From assembly GCF_029168315.1 (NCBI RefSeq), contig NZ_JARGYD010000001.1:124001-188000 (forward strand): a stretch of DNA of 64,000 nucleotides, written 5' to 3'. Position 1 is the first letter of the stretch. Each line of letters starts with the position of its first letter. The position numbers were made by a program, and so were the translations under genes. Below, in pieces: positions 21,274 through 29,628 of this stretch. This stretch comes from Psychromarinibacter halotolerans. Lineage in GTDB: Bacteria > Pseudomonadota > Alphaproteobacteria > Rhodobacterales > Rhodobacteraceae. Below the pieces are notes generated by a model. That model searched no databases. It had not been told where the DNA came from and was given only the letters and a program-made list of their open reading frames with translations.

Positions 21274-22110
21274 CTACGGTGGTGGCCGCAGCGCCGGGTC
21301 GCTTAGCAGCGCGAACAGGGCGTCGATTGCGGCGCGGACGGGTGGGTCGTGGCGTGCGTCCTGGTGCATGACCAGCCATTCGTCATGTGCGATCTCGGCG
21401 ATGGGCGGTGACAAGCGGGTCAGGCCATTCACCGTATCCCCCGCGAAGGTGGGCATCACGATGCGGCCAAGCCCCGACAGGGCCAGATCCAGCATCAGCC
21501 TTGTATCCGAGGCGCCGGTCACGATCTCGTCGCCGTGGTGTTGCCGCACCCATCGGTCCGAGGGTGTGGTGGGGTAGCCATCGGGCAGGGCAAGAAACCC
21601 CCGCACCTGCGGCCCGGTGCCGTAGACGGCATAGTGAACGGGCAGGGTGATCCGCGCGGCCAGCCAGTTCTGGTCGGGGCGGCGGTTGCGGACCCCGATG
21701 TCGGCCTCGCGCCGGGCAAGGTCGACATTCGCGTTCGAGGCAAGGAACTCGGGCACCCACGGATCGCCAGAGGCCCAGACCCGTCCGATATGCCGCGCCA
21801 GAAAGCGCGAGGTCCAGTGGCCGGTGGTGATGCGAACGCGCGGTGTCGGGTCGGTGCTGGCCCAGCGCGACAGCCGTTGGCTAAGGGCGCGCAGCGGCTC
21901 TGCCTCGGCCAGCAGGTCGCGCCCGGCGGCGGTCAGCGTGTAGCCCCGCGCGCCGCGTTCGAACAGGCGGCGGTTCAGGGCGCGTTCCAGCGCGGTCATG
22001 CGGCGGCCCAGCGTTGGCGGGCTTTGGCCCGTAGTGCGCGCCGCTCCGGCAAGGCCGCCAGCGTCGGCGATGGCAAGAAACAGGGCGAGGTCGTCAAGGT
22101 TCTGTTGCAT
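21274..22110 (-). CDS. LysR-family transcriptional regulator
   Basis: A 278-residue regulator. The N-terminal winged helix (LALFLAIADAGGLAGAARTTGQSPPTLGRRMTALERALNRRLFERG) is canonical. The effector domain is somewhat short and of the GcvA/DsdC-like cleft type. It ends only 5 bp before the palindrome cluster. The flanking genes do not reveal its target. The hydrolase gene that starts at 22497 is divergent from it, the usual arrangement for a LysR target, but an 85-codon frame lies between them. Confidence 0.88.
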   Translation of the reverse strand: MQQNLDDLALFLAIADAGGLAGAARTTGQSPPTLGRRMTALERALNRRLFERGARGYTLTAAGRDLLAEAEPLRALSQRLSRWASTDPTPRVRITTGHWTSRFLARHIGRVWASGDPWVPEFLASNANVDLARREADIGVRNRRPDQNWLAARITLPVHYAVYGTGPQVRGFLALPDGYPTTPSDRWVRQHHGDEIVTGASDTRLMLDLALSGLGRIVMPTFAGDTVNGLTRLSPPIAEIAHDEWLVMHQDARHDPPVRAAIDALFALLSDPALRPPP

Positions 22111-22207
22111 TTTTGAAATGGTGGTTGCGGTTGGCGTGGCTTATTGGGCCAGAAAAAGCGAGCTAGAGTCCATCATCAATTCCGAAAATGAAATGATGGA
22201 GGCGCAA

Positions 22208-22465
22208 ATGCTATCTGCCGACCAATACCTGCTTGTCAGCCGCATGGCCCAGTCTGCCGCCGAGACCCCGGTGCGCCCAGAGCGCCGCAAGATCGAGGCA
22301 AGGATCGCCAGCCACCGCAAGTGGCGGCGGCGCCGAGCCCTCCTGCGTCTGCAAGCCGCCGTGTTCGGGCGGCGGTGGCGTGGTCCGCGCGGGGACGTGG
22401 GTGGACCTCCGCATGGCAAGACATATTACCCGGGTGTTATTGACAGAAATTTGACCCGGGTATAA
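22208..22465 (+). CDS. Possible small basic hypothetical protein
   Basis: An 85-codon frame with a convincing ribosome-binding site (GGAGG, 5-6 bp before ATG 22208). The product starts MLSADQYLLVSRMAQSAAE and becomes very basic (KWRRRRALLRLQ). No family is recognised. Its 3' end runs through the promoter and palindromes of the next gene, which argues against it being a real protein or suggests the promoter lies inside it. The 386-bp gap 22111-22496 otherwise holds only those regulatory sites. Confidence 0.35.
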   Translation: MLSADQYLLVSRMAQSAAETPVRPERRKIEARIASHRKWRRRRALLRLQAAVFGRRWRGPRGDVGGPPHGKTYYPGVIDRNLTRV

Positions 22466-22466
22466 A
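22428..22466 (+). promoter_or_regulatory. Promoter with paired ACCCGGGT palindromes
   Basis: Two copies of the palindrome ACCCGGGT lie at 22428-22435 and 22454-22461, 26 bp apart. Between and over them lie a perfect -35 (TTGACA, 22440-22445) and a -10-like TATAAA (22461-22466) with a short 15-bp spacer. The layout suggests a repressor-controlled promoter for the downstream hydrolase. Confidence 0.55.
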
Positions 22467-22496
22467 TGCGCGCTGCAACCGGAAAGGATCAGCCGC

Positions 22497-23390
22497 ATGG
22501 ATACTGTCACCGCGAATGGCATCGCGATCGCATTCGAGACCTTTGGGGCTGCGGACGCCGAGCCGATGCTGCTGGTTTCCGGGCTTGGGACGCAGATGAT
22601 CCGATGGGACGACGGCTTCTGCCGGGCGCTTGCGGCGTGCGGCTATCGCGTCATCCGGTTCGACAACCGCGACGCCGGACTGTCCACGCATATGGGCGAC
22701 CTGCCGTCGCCGGATTTCGGGGCGCTGGCGGCGTCGCTGATGGCCGGCGTCCGGCCCGAGGTGCCCTATACGTTGCTGGACATGACGGCGGATGCCGTGG
22801 GGCTTTTGGATGCGCTGGGCATAGAGTGGGCGCATGTGGTGGGGCGGTCGATGGGGGGCATGATCGCGCAGTGCATGGCGGCAGAGTATCCTGGGCGGGT
22901 CCGCTCGTTGGTGTCGATCATGTCGAGCACCGGCAATCCCGACCTTCCGCAGGCCGCGCCCGAGGTTATGGCGCTGATGCAGCGCCCTCGGCCCGACCCG
23001 GTGACGGACCCCGAGGGCTTTGCCGAGGTCAGCATTGCCTTCGCGCGTTGTATTACGGGGAGCGGGGCGCCTTTCGACGCCGAGGCGCAAGGGGAGCTGG
23101 CGTTGGAAGAAGCCCGCCGCGCGCACGACCCGGCGGGGTATGGGCGTCAGCTTGCGGCGATGGTCACGGCTGGGGATCGCCGCGCGAGGTTGGCGACCGT
23201 TCGCGCGCCCACACTGGTCATCCACGGCGCCGACGATCCATTGATCCCGGCGGCCTGTGGGGCGGACACGGCCGCCTCGGTTCCGGGGGCGGAGTTCCTG
23301 CTGATCGAGGGGATGGGCCACGATCTGCCGCCAGCCTTCTGGAGCCGGATCGTCGCGGCCATCGACGTCAACGCCAAGCGGGCAGCGTGA
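22497..23390 (+). CDS. Alpha/beta hydrolase
   Basis: A 297-residue alpha/beta-hydrolase-fold enzyme. The nucleophile elbow is GRSMGG (G-x-S-x-G), the acid lies in HGADDPLIP and the histidine in GMGHDLPPAFW. FDNRDAGLSTHM is typical of the methylesterase-like branch that includes aclacinomycin methylesterase homologues. The natural substrate is unknown. The gene has its own promoter with operator-like palindromes and ends 12 bp from the convergent mscS-type gene. Confidence 0.88.
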   Translation: MDTVTANGIAIAFETFGAADAEPMLLVSGLGTQMIRWDDGFCRALAACGYRVIRFDNRDAGLSTHMGDLPSPDFGALAASLMAGVRPEVPYTLLDMTADAVGLLDALGIEWAHVVGRSMGGMIAQCMAAEYPGRVRSLVSIMSSTGNPDLPQAAPEVMALMQRPRPDPVTDPEGFAEVSIAFARCITGSGAPFDAEAQGELALEEARRAHDPAGYGRQLAAMVTAGDRRARLATVRAPTLVIHGADDPLIPAACGADTAASVPGAEFLLIEGMGHDLPPAFWSRIVAAIDVNAKRAA

Positions 23391-23402
23391 CGCTATTGTG
23401 CG

Positions 23403-25067
23403 TCAGGCGGCCTCGGCCGGGTTCGCCTCGGGGAACATGCGGTTGTCGTCCGAGTCTTCAAGCTCGGCAGCGGCGGCGATGATCTTCTCGCGCGCGATAC
23501 AGGCCATGTCCCAAGACGTGTTGGGGTCGGCGCAGGGCAGGCAGAACCAGACCTCTTTGCCGAAGACGTCCTGATCGGCCACGCGGACCGACACCTCATC
23601 GAGGTTGGCCAGTTCGTCCTGATCGAGATCCGCGACGACCTTGTCGAACGCCGCGCGCAGGCGGTCCACATCGGCACCGTGCGCCAGCTTCAGCTTAATC
23701 ACCCGCAGCATCTCGGGCTCTTGCATCGTCCAGTTCTCGAACGGTTCGGACAGGAACTCTTCCACCGGCACCACCAGCCGGGTGCCGTCCCAGTCGCGCA
23801 ACTGCACGTAGGTGAAGTTGATCCGTTCGACGTGGCACAGGTGATCCTTGTAGACGATCCGGTCGCCGATCCGGGCGGATTGGTTCATGGCGATCTGCAG
23901 CGACGCCATGATGTTCCCCAACACCCGGCGTGCGGCGAAGCCGAAGACCAGCGTCAGGGCACCAGCGGTCCCGATCAGCGACAGGCCAAGGTTCTGGTAC
24001 AGCGTGGTCGAACTAAGCGCGATGCCGAAGGCGGTGGCGACAAAGACGACGATCAGCGCACGGCGCCCGGCGGCGACCTTGGTGGCCATCGCGCGCTGTT
24101 CCTGCTGCTGCCGGTGAGACAGCGTGTCCGAGGCAGAGATTACCAGCCGGTCCAGCACCGCGTCGATGGCGTTCACCACAAGCCACAGGATGCTGGCGGC
24201 GATGCCCAGCGTGATGGCCGGGGTCAGCACGGTGTCGATCCGACCGGAGAATACGAAGAGATGCTTGGTCGCCAACGCCATCAGCGTTACGACGGTCCCG
24301 AAGATCGCCGGACCCCGGATCGCCCGAAGGACGTCGGTCATCGTTTTCGTCTTGGCCCGCCGCGACGCGAAGTCGAGCGCGTAACGCACCATTATTCCAA
24401 CAATCGCGGCGACCGCGATCAGAAGCGGCAGCCCGACCAGTTCCCACAGCATCAGACCGAAGGCGACCTTCTGCTTCACGACTTCGGGGAACGCCTGTTC
24501 CAGTTCTGACGGGCCATAGATCGCATAAAGCGCACCGATGTTCTGGACGGTCTGCGACGGAAAGATCCAGACCGGGTCTTCGTCGCCGACCTGAACCCGT
24601 TCCAGCCGCAGCGAGGCGGGACGGCTGTCCAGTGGCAGGGTCCAAAGCAGGATGGATCGCCGGGTCATCCCCGCCGTGGCGCTGTTCGTGCTTTCATGCG
24701 CATCCAACGCGTCGGGACGGTCGATCAGGTCGGTCCAGTTGATGACCGCTTTGCGGTCGATCACTGCTTCCAGCATCATCGCGAGCTCGGCCCCGTAGGA
24801 CGCTTGCTCGTCCACATCGACGCCGTTCAGGTTCAGCAGGTGCGCGGCATCGACCCATCGCTCGTCTTCAGCCGCCTGAAGCAGCGTTTCAAGCGTGCCT
24901 CGTGGGGTCGATCTGTCAATGGTGCCTGCAGGCTCTGGCAGTCCTTCGTTCAGCACGTCCAAGGGGAAGACGTTGTCGGGCTGCTGCTCCTGCGCCGCGA
25001 GGGGGGCGCAGAAGGTCAGGGCCAGCAAGACAGCGGCGACTAGGCGGGCAAAGGCGCTCGAAACCAT
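23403..25067 (-). CDS. MscS-family mechanosensitive channel
   Basis: A 554-residue protein. It has a signal peptide (ALTFCAPLAAQ), a periplasmic N-terminal domain of about 180 residues, five or so transmembrane helices, and then the MscS pore and beta domain (FGFAARRVLGNIMASLQIAMNQSARIGDRIVYKD) and a cytoplasmic C-terminal domain. This is larger than E. coli MscS and resembles YnaI/YbdG-sized channels with a secreted extension. It probably opens under hypo-osmotic membrane tension. The last residues are acidic. Confidence 0.88.
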   Translation of the reverse strand: MVSSAFARLVAAVLLALTFCAPLAAQEQQPDNVFPLDVLNEGLPEPAGTIDRSTPRGTLETLLQAAEDERWVDAAHLLNLNGVDVDEQASYGAELAMMLEAVIDRKAVINWTDLIDRPDALDAHESTNSATAGMTRRSILLWTLPLDSRPASLRLERVQVGDEDPVWIFPSQTVQNIGALYAIYGPSELEQAFPEVVKQKVAFGLMLWELVGLPLLIAVAAIVGIMVRYALDFASRRAKTKTMTDVLRAIRGPAIFGTVVTLMALATKHLFVFSGRIDTVLTPAITLGIAASILWLVVNAIDAVLDRLVISASDTLSHRQQQEQRAMATKVAAGRRALIVVFVATAFGIALSSTTLYQNLGLSLIGTAGALTLVFGFAARRVLGNIMASLQIAMNQSARIGDRIVYKDHLCHVERINFTYVQLRDWDGTRLVVPVEEFLSEPFENWTMQEPEMLRVIKLKLAHGADVDRLRAAFDKVVADLDQDELANLDEVSVRVADQDVFGKEVWFCLPCADPNTSWDMACIAREKIIAAAAELEDSDDNRMFPEANPAEAA

Positions 25068-25137
25068 GAAGCTCGAACGCCGCAGCGCGGAAAAGGTTCC
25101 GGCCCGGTCTGATTTGCTGCCCGCGCGGCGGGCTTGA

Positions 25138-25497
25138 TTACATGAAGCCCAGTTCCAGCCGGGCCTCGTCGGACATCATGTCCATGCCCCACGGCGGGTC
25201 CCACGTGATCTCGACGTCGATGCTTTTCACGCCGGGCAGCGGGCCGACCGCATCGGCGATCCAGCCCGGCATTTCGCCCGCGACGGGACAGCCGGGCGCG
25301 GTCAGGGTCATGATGACCTTAACGTCGTTCTCGTCCGAAATCTCGATCGTGTACACAAGGCCCAGATCGTAGATGTTCACCGGAATCTCCGGGTCGTAGA
25401 CCGTGCGGCAGGCGTCCACGATGCTGTCGTAAAGCTCGTGATCGGTGCTGGAGGGCTGAATGAGGGGCTGCCCCTCCATCGGTGCGGTATCGGGCAT
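25138..25497 (-). CDS. sufT: SufT/MIP18-family Fe-S assembly protein
   Basis: A 119-residue DUF59 (MIP18/PaaD-like) protein involved in Fe-S cluster maturation. The conserved core IYDLGLVYTIEI...MTLTAPGCPVAGEMP contains the family cysteine, and ITWDPPWGMDMMSDEARLELG closes it. In alphaproteobacteria it normally follows the suf operon; here it stands alone. An ATTC-N5-GAAT inverted repeat lies shortly upstream. Confidence 0.9.
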   Translation of the reverse strand: MPDTAPMEGQPLIQPSSTDHELYDSIVDACRTVYDPEIPVNIYDLGLVYTIEISDENDVKVIMTLTAPGCPVAGEMPGWIADAVGPLPGVKSIDVEITWDPPWGMDMMSDEARLELGFM

Positions 25498-25512
25498 GGG
25501 ATTTCCCTGTCT

Positions 25513-25525
25513 ATTCCGACCGAAT
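25513..25525 (-). promoter_or_regulatory. Inverted repeat in the sufT promoter region
   Basis: Read on the minus strand, ATTCGGTCGGAAT has matching ATTC/GAAT arms and follows an AT-rich TATATA stretch about 15-25 bp before the sufT start. The position fits an operator overlapping the promoter. An iron-sulfur regulator such as IscR is a possibility, but I cannot match the site to a verified consensus. Confidence 0.35.
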
Positions 25526-25660
25526 ATATAAGGATACTCCCCGGGGGCGTAAACCCCGGCAGCACGTTGCCTATCTTCGGATCGTCCGGTGAATTAAGTT
25601 GAGGTCAACGTAAATCACTGGCACGCTGATCCGGCAAAGCAATCGAACAGGGAGACGACG

Positions 25661-26008
25661 ATGAGCTACGTGCAAGGGTTCATGCTGGCCGTGCCAGAAG
25701 CGAACAAGGATGCCTATCGCGAAATGGCGGAAAAGGGCTGGTCCATGTTCAAGCGGTACGGCGCCCTGTCGATGCAGGAAAACTGGGCCTCGGACGTGCA
25801 GGACGGCAAGGTGACCTCGTTTCCGAAGGCCGTGAAGCTGGAAGAGGGGGAGGCGGTCGTCTTCTCTTGGATCGTCTGGCCGGATCAGAAAACCTATCAC
25901 GCGGCGTGGGAAAAGATGATGCAGGACCCCGAGATGGAAGGGATGGAGATGCCGTTCGACGGGATGCGCATGATGTGGGGCGGCTTCGAGGTGCTGTTCA
26001 GCTCCTGA
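25661..26008 (+). CDS. DUF1428 family protein
   Basis: A 115-residue protein of the DUF1428 (YbaA-like) family, a dimeric alpha/beta-barrel fold. The signature regions are YVQGFMLAVPEANKDAYREMAE and the C-terminal MPFDGMRMMWGGFEVL. The length is typical. The ATG has an AGGGAG ribosome-binding site. The role is unknown; relatives are small stress- or antibiotic-monooxygenase-like proteins. Confidence 0.9.
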   Translation: MSYVQGFMLAVPEANKDAYREMAEKGWSMFKRYGALSMQENWASDVQDGKVTSFPKAVKLEEGEAVVFSWIVWPDQKTYHAAWEKMMQDPEMEGMEMPFDGMRMMWGGFEVLFSS

Positions 26009-26062
26009 CCCGCACTGCATTTGCCCTAGGCAAGACCCATGCGCCGGGATAAGCCCCGGCGC

Positions 26063-27184
26063 ATGTTTTCGTTTGATCTGCAAGCCACCGACGGCACCGC
26101 CCGCACAGGCGTGATCCGCACCCCGCGGGGCGAGATCCGCACCCCCGCCTTCATGCCCGTCGGCACAGCCGCCACGGTCAAGGCGATGATGCCCGAAAGC
26201 GTCCGCGCCACCGGGGCCGACATCCTGCTGGGCAATACCTATCACCTGATGCTGCGCCCCGGCGCCGAGCGGATTCACCGGCTGGGCGGGCTGCACAGGT
26301 TCATGAACTGGGACCGGCCAATCCTGACGGACTCAGGCGGGTTTCAGGTCATGAGCCTTGCCGAGTTGCGCAAGCTGACCGAGAAGGGCGTGACGTTCCG
26401 AAGCCACATCGACGGCTCGAAGCACGAGCTGACGCCGGAACGGTCGATGGAGATCCAGAAGCTTCTGGGGTCGGACATCGTGATGTGTTTCGACGAATGC
26501 CCCGCGCTTCCCGCCGACGATGCGCGGGTGGCCGAGTCCATGCGGTTGTCGATGCGCTGGGCGCAACGGTCGCGGGACGCGTTCGGCGACCGGCCGGGCC
26601 ACGCGCTGTTCGGCATCCAGCAGGGCGGCGTCACCCGTGACCTGCGCGAGGAAAGCGCCGAGGCGCTGACACGGATCGGGTTTGATGGCTATGCCATCGG
26701 CGGTCTTGCCGTGGGCGAGGGGCAAGAGGCGATGTTCGGCGTGCTGGACTATGCGCCCGGTATGCTGCCCGAGGATCGGCCGCGGTACCTGATGGGCGTC
26801 GGCAAACCCGACGACATCGTCGGCGCCGTCAAGCGCGGGGTCGACATGATGGACTGCGTGCTGCCGTCGCGGTCGGGCCGGACCGGGCAGGCGTTCACGC
26901 GGCGCGGCGTGGTCAACATCAAGAACGCGCGCCATCAGGACGACCCGCGACCGCTGGATGAACAGTGCACCTGTCCCGCCTGCAGCAACTATTCCCGCGC
27001 CTATCTGCACCACGTCTTCCGGTCGCAGGAGATCATCAGCTCGATGCTGCTGACATGGCACAACCTGCACTACTTCCAGGAACTGATGGACGGGATGCGG
27101 GGCGCCATCGCCGAGGCCCGGTTTGACGCATGGGAAGAAACCTTCCACGCCGAACGCGCGAAGGGCGACATCGAACCGATCTGA
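26063..27184 (+). CDS. tgt: Queuine tRNA-ribosyltransferase
   Basis: A 373-residue TIM-barrel enzyme that exchanges guanine 34 for the preQ1 base in tRNAs with GUN anticodons. It has the substrate loop DSGGFQVMSL, the catalytic Asp region LPSRSGRTGQAF, and the zinc site CTCPACSNYSRAYLHH. I chose the ATG at 26063 (MFSFDLQATDG) to match the family. An in-frame ATG at 26039 would add eight basic residues. No queA is adjacent. Confidence 0.93.
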   Translation: MFSFDLQATDGTARTGVIRTPRGEIRTPAFMPVGTAATVKAMMPESVRATGADILLGNTYHLMLRPGAERIHRLGGLHRFMNWDRPILTDSGGFQVMSLAELRKLTEKGVTFRSHIDGSKHELTPERSMEIQKLLGSDIVMCFDECPALPADDARVAESMRLSMRWAQRSRDAFGDRPGHALFGIQQGGVTRDLREESAEALTRIGFDGYAIGGLAVGEGQEAMFGVLDYAPGMLPEDRPRYLMGVGKPDDIVGAVKRGVDMMDCVLPSRSGRTGQAFTRRGVVNIKNARHQDDPRPLDEQCTCPACSNYSRAYLHHVFRSQEIISSMLLTWHNLHYFQELMDGMRGAIAEARFDAWEETFHAERAKGDIEPI

Positions 27185-27337
27185 GGCCCGTTTCGCCGAC
27201 GCTAAAGTTCTGTCAGTGTTCGCGTTTCAATCTGCGCGCGTATTTCGCGGGCGCAGCATGGTTTCTGTTTCAGAGACAATCAAGGTGTGGTAGGTAAACC
27301 CTTAATAATAACGAGCAGGGCTATAGGAGGCTCTATT

Positions 27338-28054
27338 TTGGGTATCTTCAAGAACGGCCTGACGGCTGCGGTTCTCTGTCTTGCGGCAGGCGCAGCGTCG
27401 GCAACCACTGTGTTCGACTTCCGCAACCCGACGCTGGGCAATCGCGGAATGAACGCGTGGGACGGCAATTTTGGCATGACCGTCGACGGATTGACCGTCA
27501 AGGCGACCGCCGGGATCTATTCCACCCTTGGTGGGACAGAGACGATCGTGACCACCGACTGCAAATCCATCGCGCTGTGCTTCAGCGAGGTGACGGAAAC
27601 CAAGGTCGGCCTTGGCGTCGGCGGTGCGTTCGGCCTGCGCCGGACCGCCGGGATCGGCGGGCTGCCGTTTTCCTTCGGCGAGCTGATCACGCTGACCTTC
27701 GACAAGGAAGTCGCGTTCGACGAGGTGCTGTTCAAGCGCCTTGGCGGGCCGGTCGGCCCCACGTTCGACCTGTTCGTCGACGGCAAGGTCGTTGCGAAGG
27801 ACCAGCTGATCCAGCGCAAAAGCCCGTACAGCCTGACCGGTCTGACCGGCATGTCGATCAGCTTTGGTGCTGACAAGTTCCGCCTGCCGTACTTCGGCAC
27901 GCAGCGCGACAGCTTCATGATCGCGGGCATGAAAGTATCCGAGATCGAGAAGGCGACCAACGTCGCGGCGGTTCCGCTTCCGGCCTCTGCGCCGCTGCTG
28001 GCAGCGGGCCTGCTGGGCTTTGCCGCCCTGCGCCGCCGCCGCAAGGCCGCCTGA
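27338..28054 (+). CDS. VPLPA-CTERM sorted surface protein
   Basis: A 238-residue secreted protein. The start is most likely the TTG at 27338, because a perfect AGGAGG (27325-27330) lies 7 bp upstream and a signal peptide follows (AAVLCLAAGAASA). The C-terminus has the VPLPA-CTERM signal: VPLPASAPLLAAGLLGFAALRRRRKAA, with the motif, a hydrophobic helix and a basic tail. Such proteins are processed by an exosortase (XrtD type for VPLPA), which is not in this window. The mature domain is beta-rich and unrecognised. Confidence 0.82.
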   Translation: MGIFKNGLTAAVLCLAAGAASATTVFDFRNPTLGNRGMNAWDGNFGMTVDGLTVKATAGIYSTLGGTETIVTTDCKSIALCFSEVTETKVGLGVGGAFGLRRTAGIGGLPFSFGELITLTFDKEVAFDEVLFKRLGGPVGPTFDLFVDGKVVAKDQLIQRKSPYSLTGLTGMSISFGADKFRLPYFGTQRDSFMIAGMKVSEIEKATNVAAVPLPASAPLLAAGLLGFAALRRRRKAA

Positions 28055-28078
28055 CGCGCCAGACCTGAACAGTTAAGA

Positions 28079-28104
28079 AAGGCCCGCATCCTGTGCGGGC
28101 CTTT
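28079..28104 (+). terminator. Intrinsic terminator after the VPLPA-CTERM gene
   Basis: AAGGCCCGCA pairs with TGCGGGCCTT around a five-base loop and is followed by T residues. Confidence 0.85.
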
Positions 28105-28329
28105 TGCGTTTTATTCAGCGGTATCCGGGCGGCGTGCGGGCCCGCCCCACTGCGGCGGGCGATTGCCCGGTATGCACGCACCGGGCGGCTTGGTGAGGAA
28201 AGGCTGTCGTTTCCAATCGGTTACGCTTTGCGACGCTGCGCCCGCGATGGGGCGCGTGCGATGCGGGGGTTGCAGAAGACGGCAGCCGCCATAGCTCGCA
28301 TCAGCAAACGAAATCCCAGGAGACACCTC

Positions 28330-29418
28330 ATGTCCCATCCGCTTTTTGAGCCCTTCGACGCGGGCGACCTGCATCTGAAGAACCGTGTCGTCATGGCGCC
28401 GCTGACCCGCAACCGGGCCGACAACGACTCCGGCGAGGTCAACGACCTGCATGTCGAATACTACCGCCAGCGCGCCGGGGCCGGCCTGATCATCACCGAG
28501 GCCACCCAGATCAGCCCCGAAGGCAAGGGCTATATCAGCACTCCCGGCATCCACACCGAGGCGCAGGCCAAGGCGTGGAAGAAGGTCACCGATGCGGTGC
28601 ACGCCGAAGGTGGCAAGATCGTCGTGCAGCTGTGGCACGTCGGACGGATCAGCCACACCTCTTTGCAGCCCAACGGTCAGAAGCCCGTGGCGCCGTCGGC
28701 CATCGCCGCCGACGTGAAGACCTTCACCGCCAACGGGTTCGAGGACACCTCTGAACCGCGCGCGCTGGCGCTTGAGGAACTGCCTCGGGTGATCGACGAT
28801 TTCCGCCACGCCGCGCACATGGCCATGCAGGCCGGGTTCGACGGGGTCGAGATCCACGGTGCCAACGGCTACCTGCTGGACCAGTTCCTGAAAACCGGGG
28901 CGAACACGCGCGACGACGCTTTCGGCGGCTCGGCCGAGAACCGCGCCCGTCTGCTGCTGGACGTGGTCGAGGCGGTCACCCACGCCATCGGCGGCGGTAA
29001 GACCGGTTTGCGCCTGTCGCCGTTCAGCCCCGCGAACGGCATCGACGACGCCGACCCGATGGAGACCTTCGAATACCTGATCCCGAAGCTGAACCCGTTC
29101 GGCCTTGCCTATCTTCACATGGTCGAGGGCGCGACCGGCGGCAGCCGCGAGCTGGACGAGGGGCAAAGCATCGCCAAGCTGCGCCAGCTGTTCGACGGCG
29201 CGTACATGGGCAACAACGGCTACGATCGTGACCTTGCGAAGCAGGCCGTGGACAGCGGTGCGGCGGACCTTGTGGCCTTCGGTCGCCCGTTCATTTCCAA
29301 TCCCGATCTCGTGAAGCGATTGGAGACGGGCGCCCCCCTGAACGACGGCGACCGCGACACCTATTATGGTGGCGGTGCCAAGGGGTTCACCGACTATCCC
29401 ACGCTGGATGCAGCCTAG
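28330..29418 (+). CDS. Alkene reductase, Old Yellow Enzyme family
   Basis: A 362-residue FMN-dependent NADH:flavin oxidoreductase of the NemA/OYE type. The FMN-binding start MAPLTRNRA, the substrate-binding pair in EIHGANGYLLDQFL, and the C-terminal phosphate-binding region VAFGRPFISNPDLVKRL are all present. It reduces activated C=C bonds, nitro compounds or similar electrophiles. The ATG at 28330 follows AGGAGA. No regulator is adjacent. Confidence 0.93.
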   Translation: MSHPLFEPFDAGDLHLKNRVVMAPLTRNRADNDSGEVNDLHVEYYRQRAGAGLIITEATQISPEGKGYISTPGIHTEAQAKAWKKVTDAVHAEGGKIVVQLWHVGRISHTSLQPNGQKPVAPSAIAADVKTFTANGFEDTSEPRALALEELPRVIDDFRHAAHMAMQAGFDGVEIHGANGYLLDQFLKTGANTRDDAFGGSAENRARLLLDVVEAVTHAIGGGKTGLRLSPFSPANGIDDADPMETFEYLIPKLNPFGLAYLHMVEGATGGSRELDEGQSIAKLRQLFDGAYMGNNGYDRDLAKQAVDSGAADLVAFGRPFISNPDLVKRLETGAPLNDGDRDTYYGGGAKGFTDYPTLDAA

Positions 29419-29628
29419 CAAATAAGGGTGACGCGGCGTATAGGGCGTTGCGCCACCCGCAAGACCGCCCTTGCTCAACCGGGCAGGGACAGGCACAGTG
29501 CCTCAACGCAATGCCGGTGTGGTTGAACAAGAGGGGGAGAACCCCCAAATCCAGAGGCCAAGACCGGAGATGGCCAAGCGCTGCCGAGAAACGGGGCCGG
29601 CGCCATCTTGCCAGAGCAAGGAAAGAGC

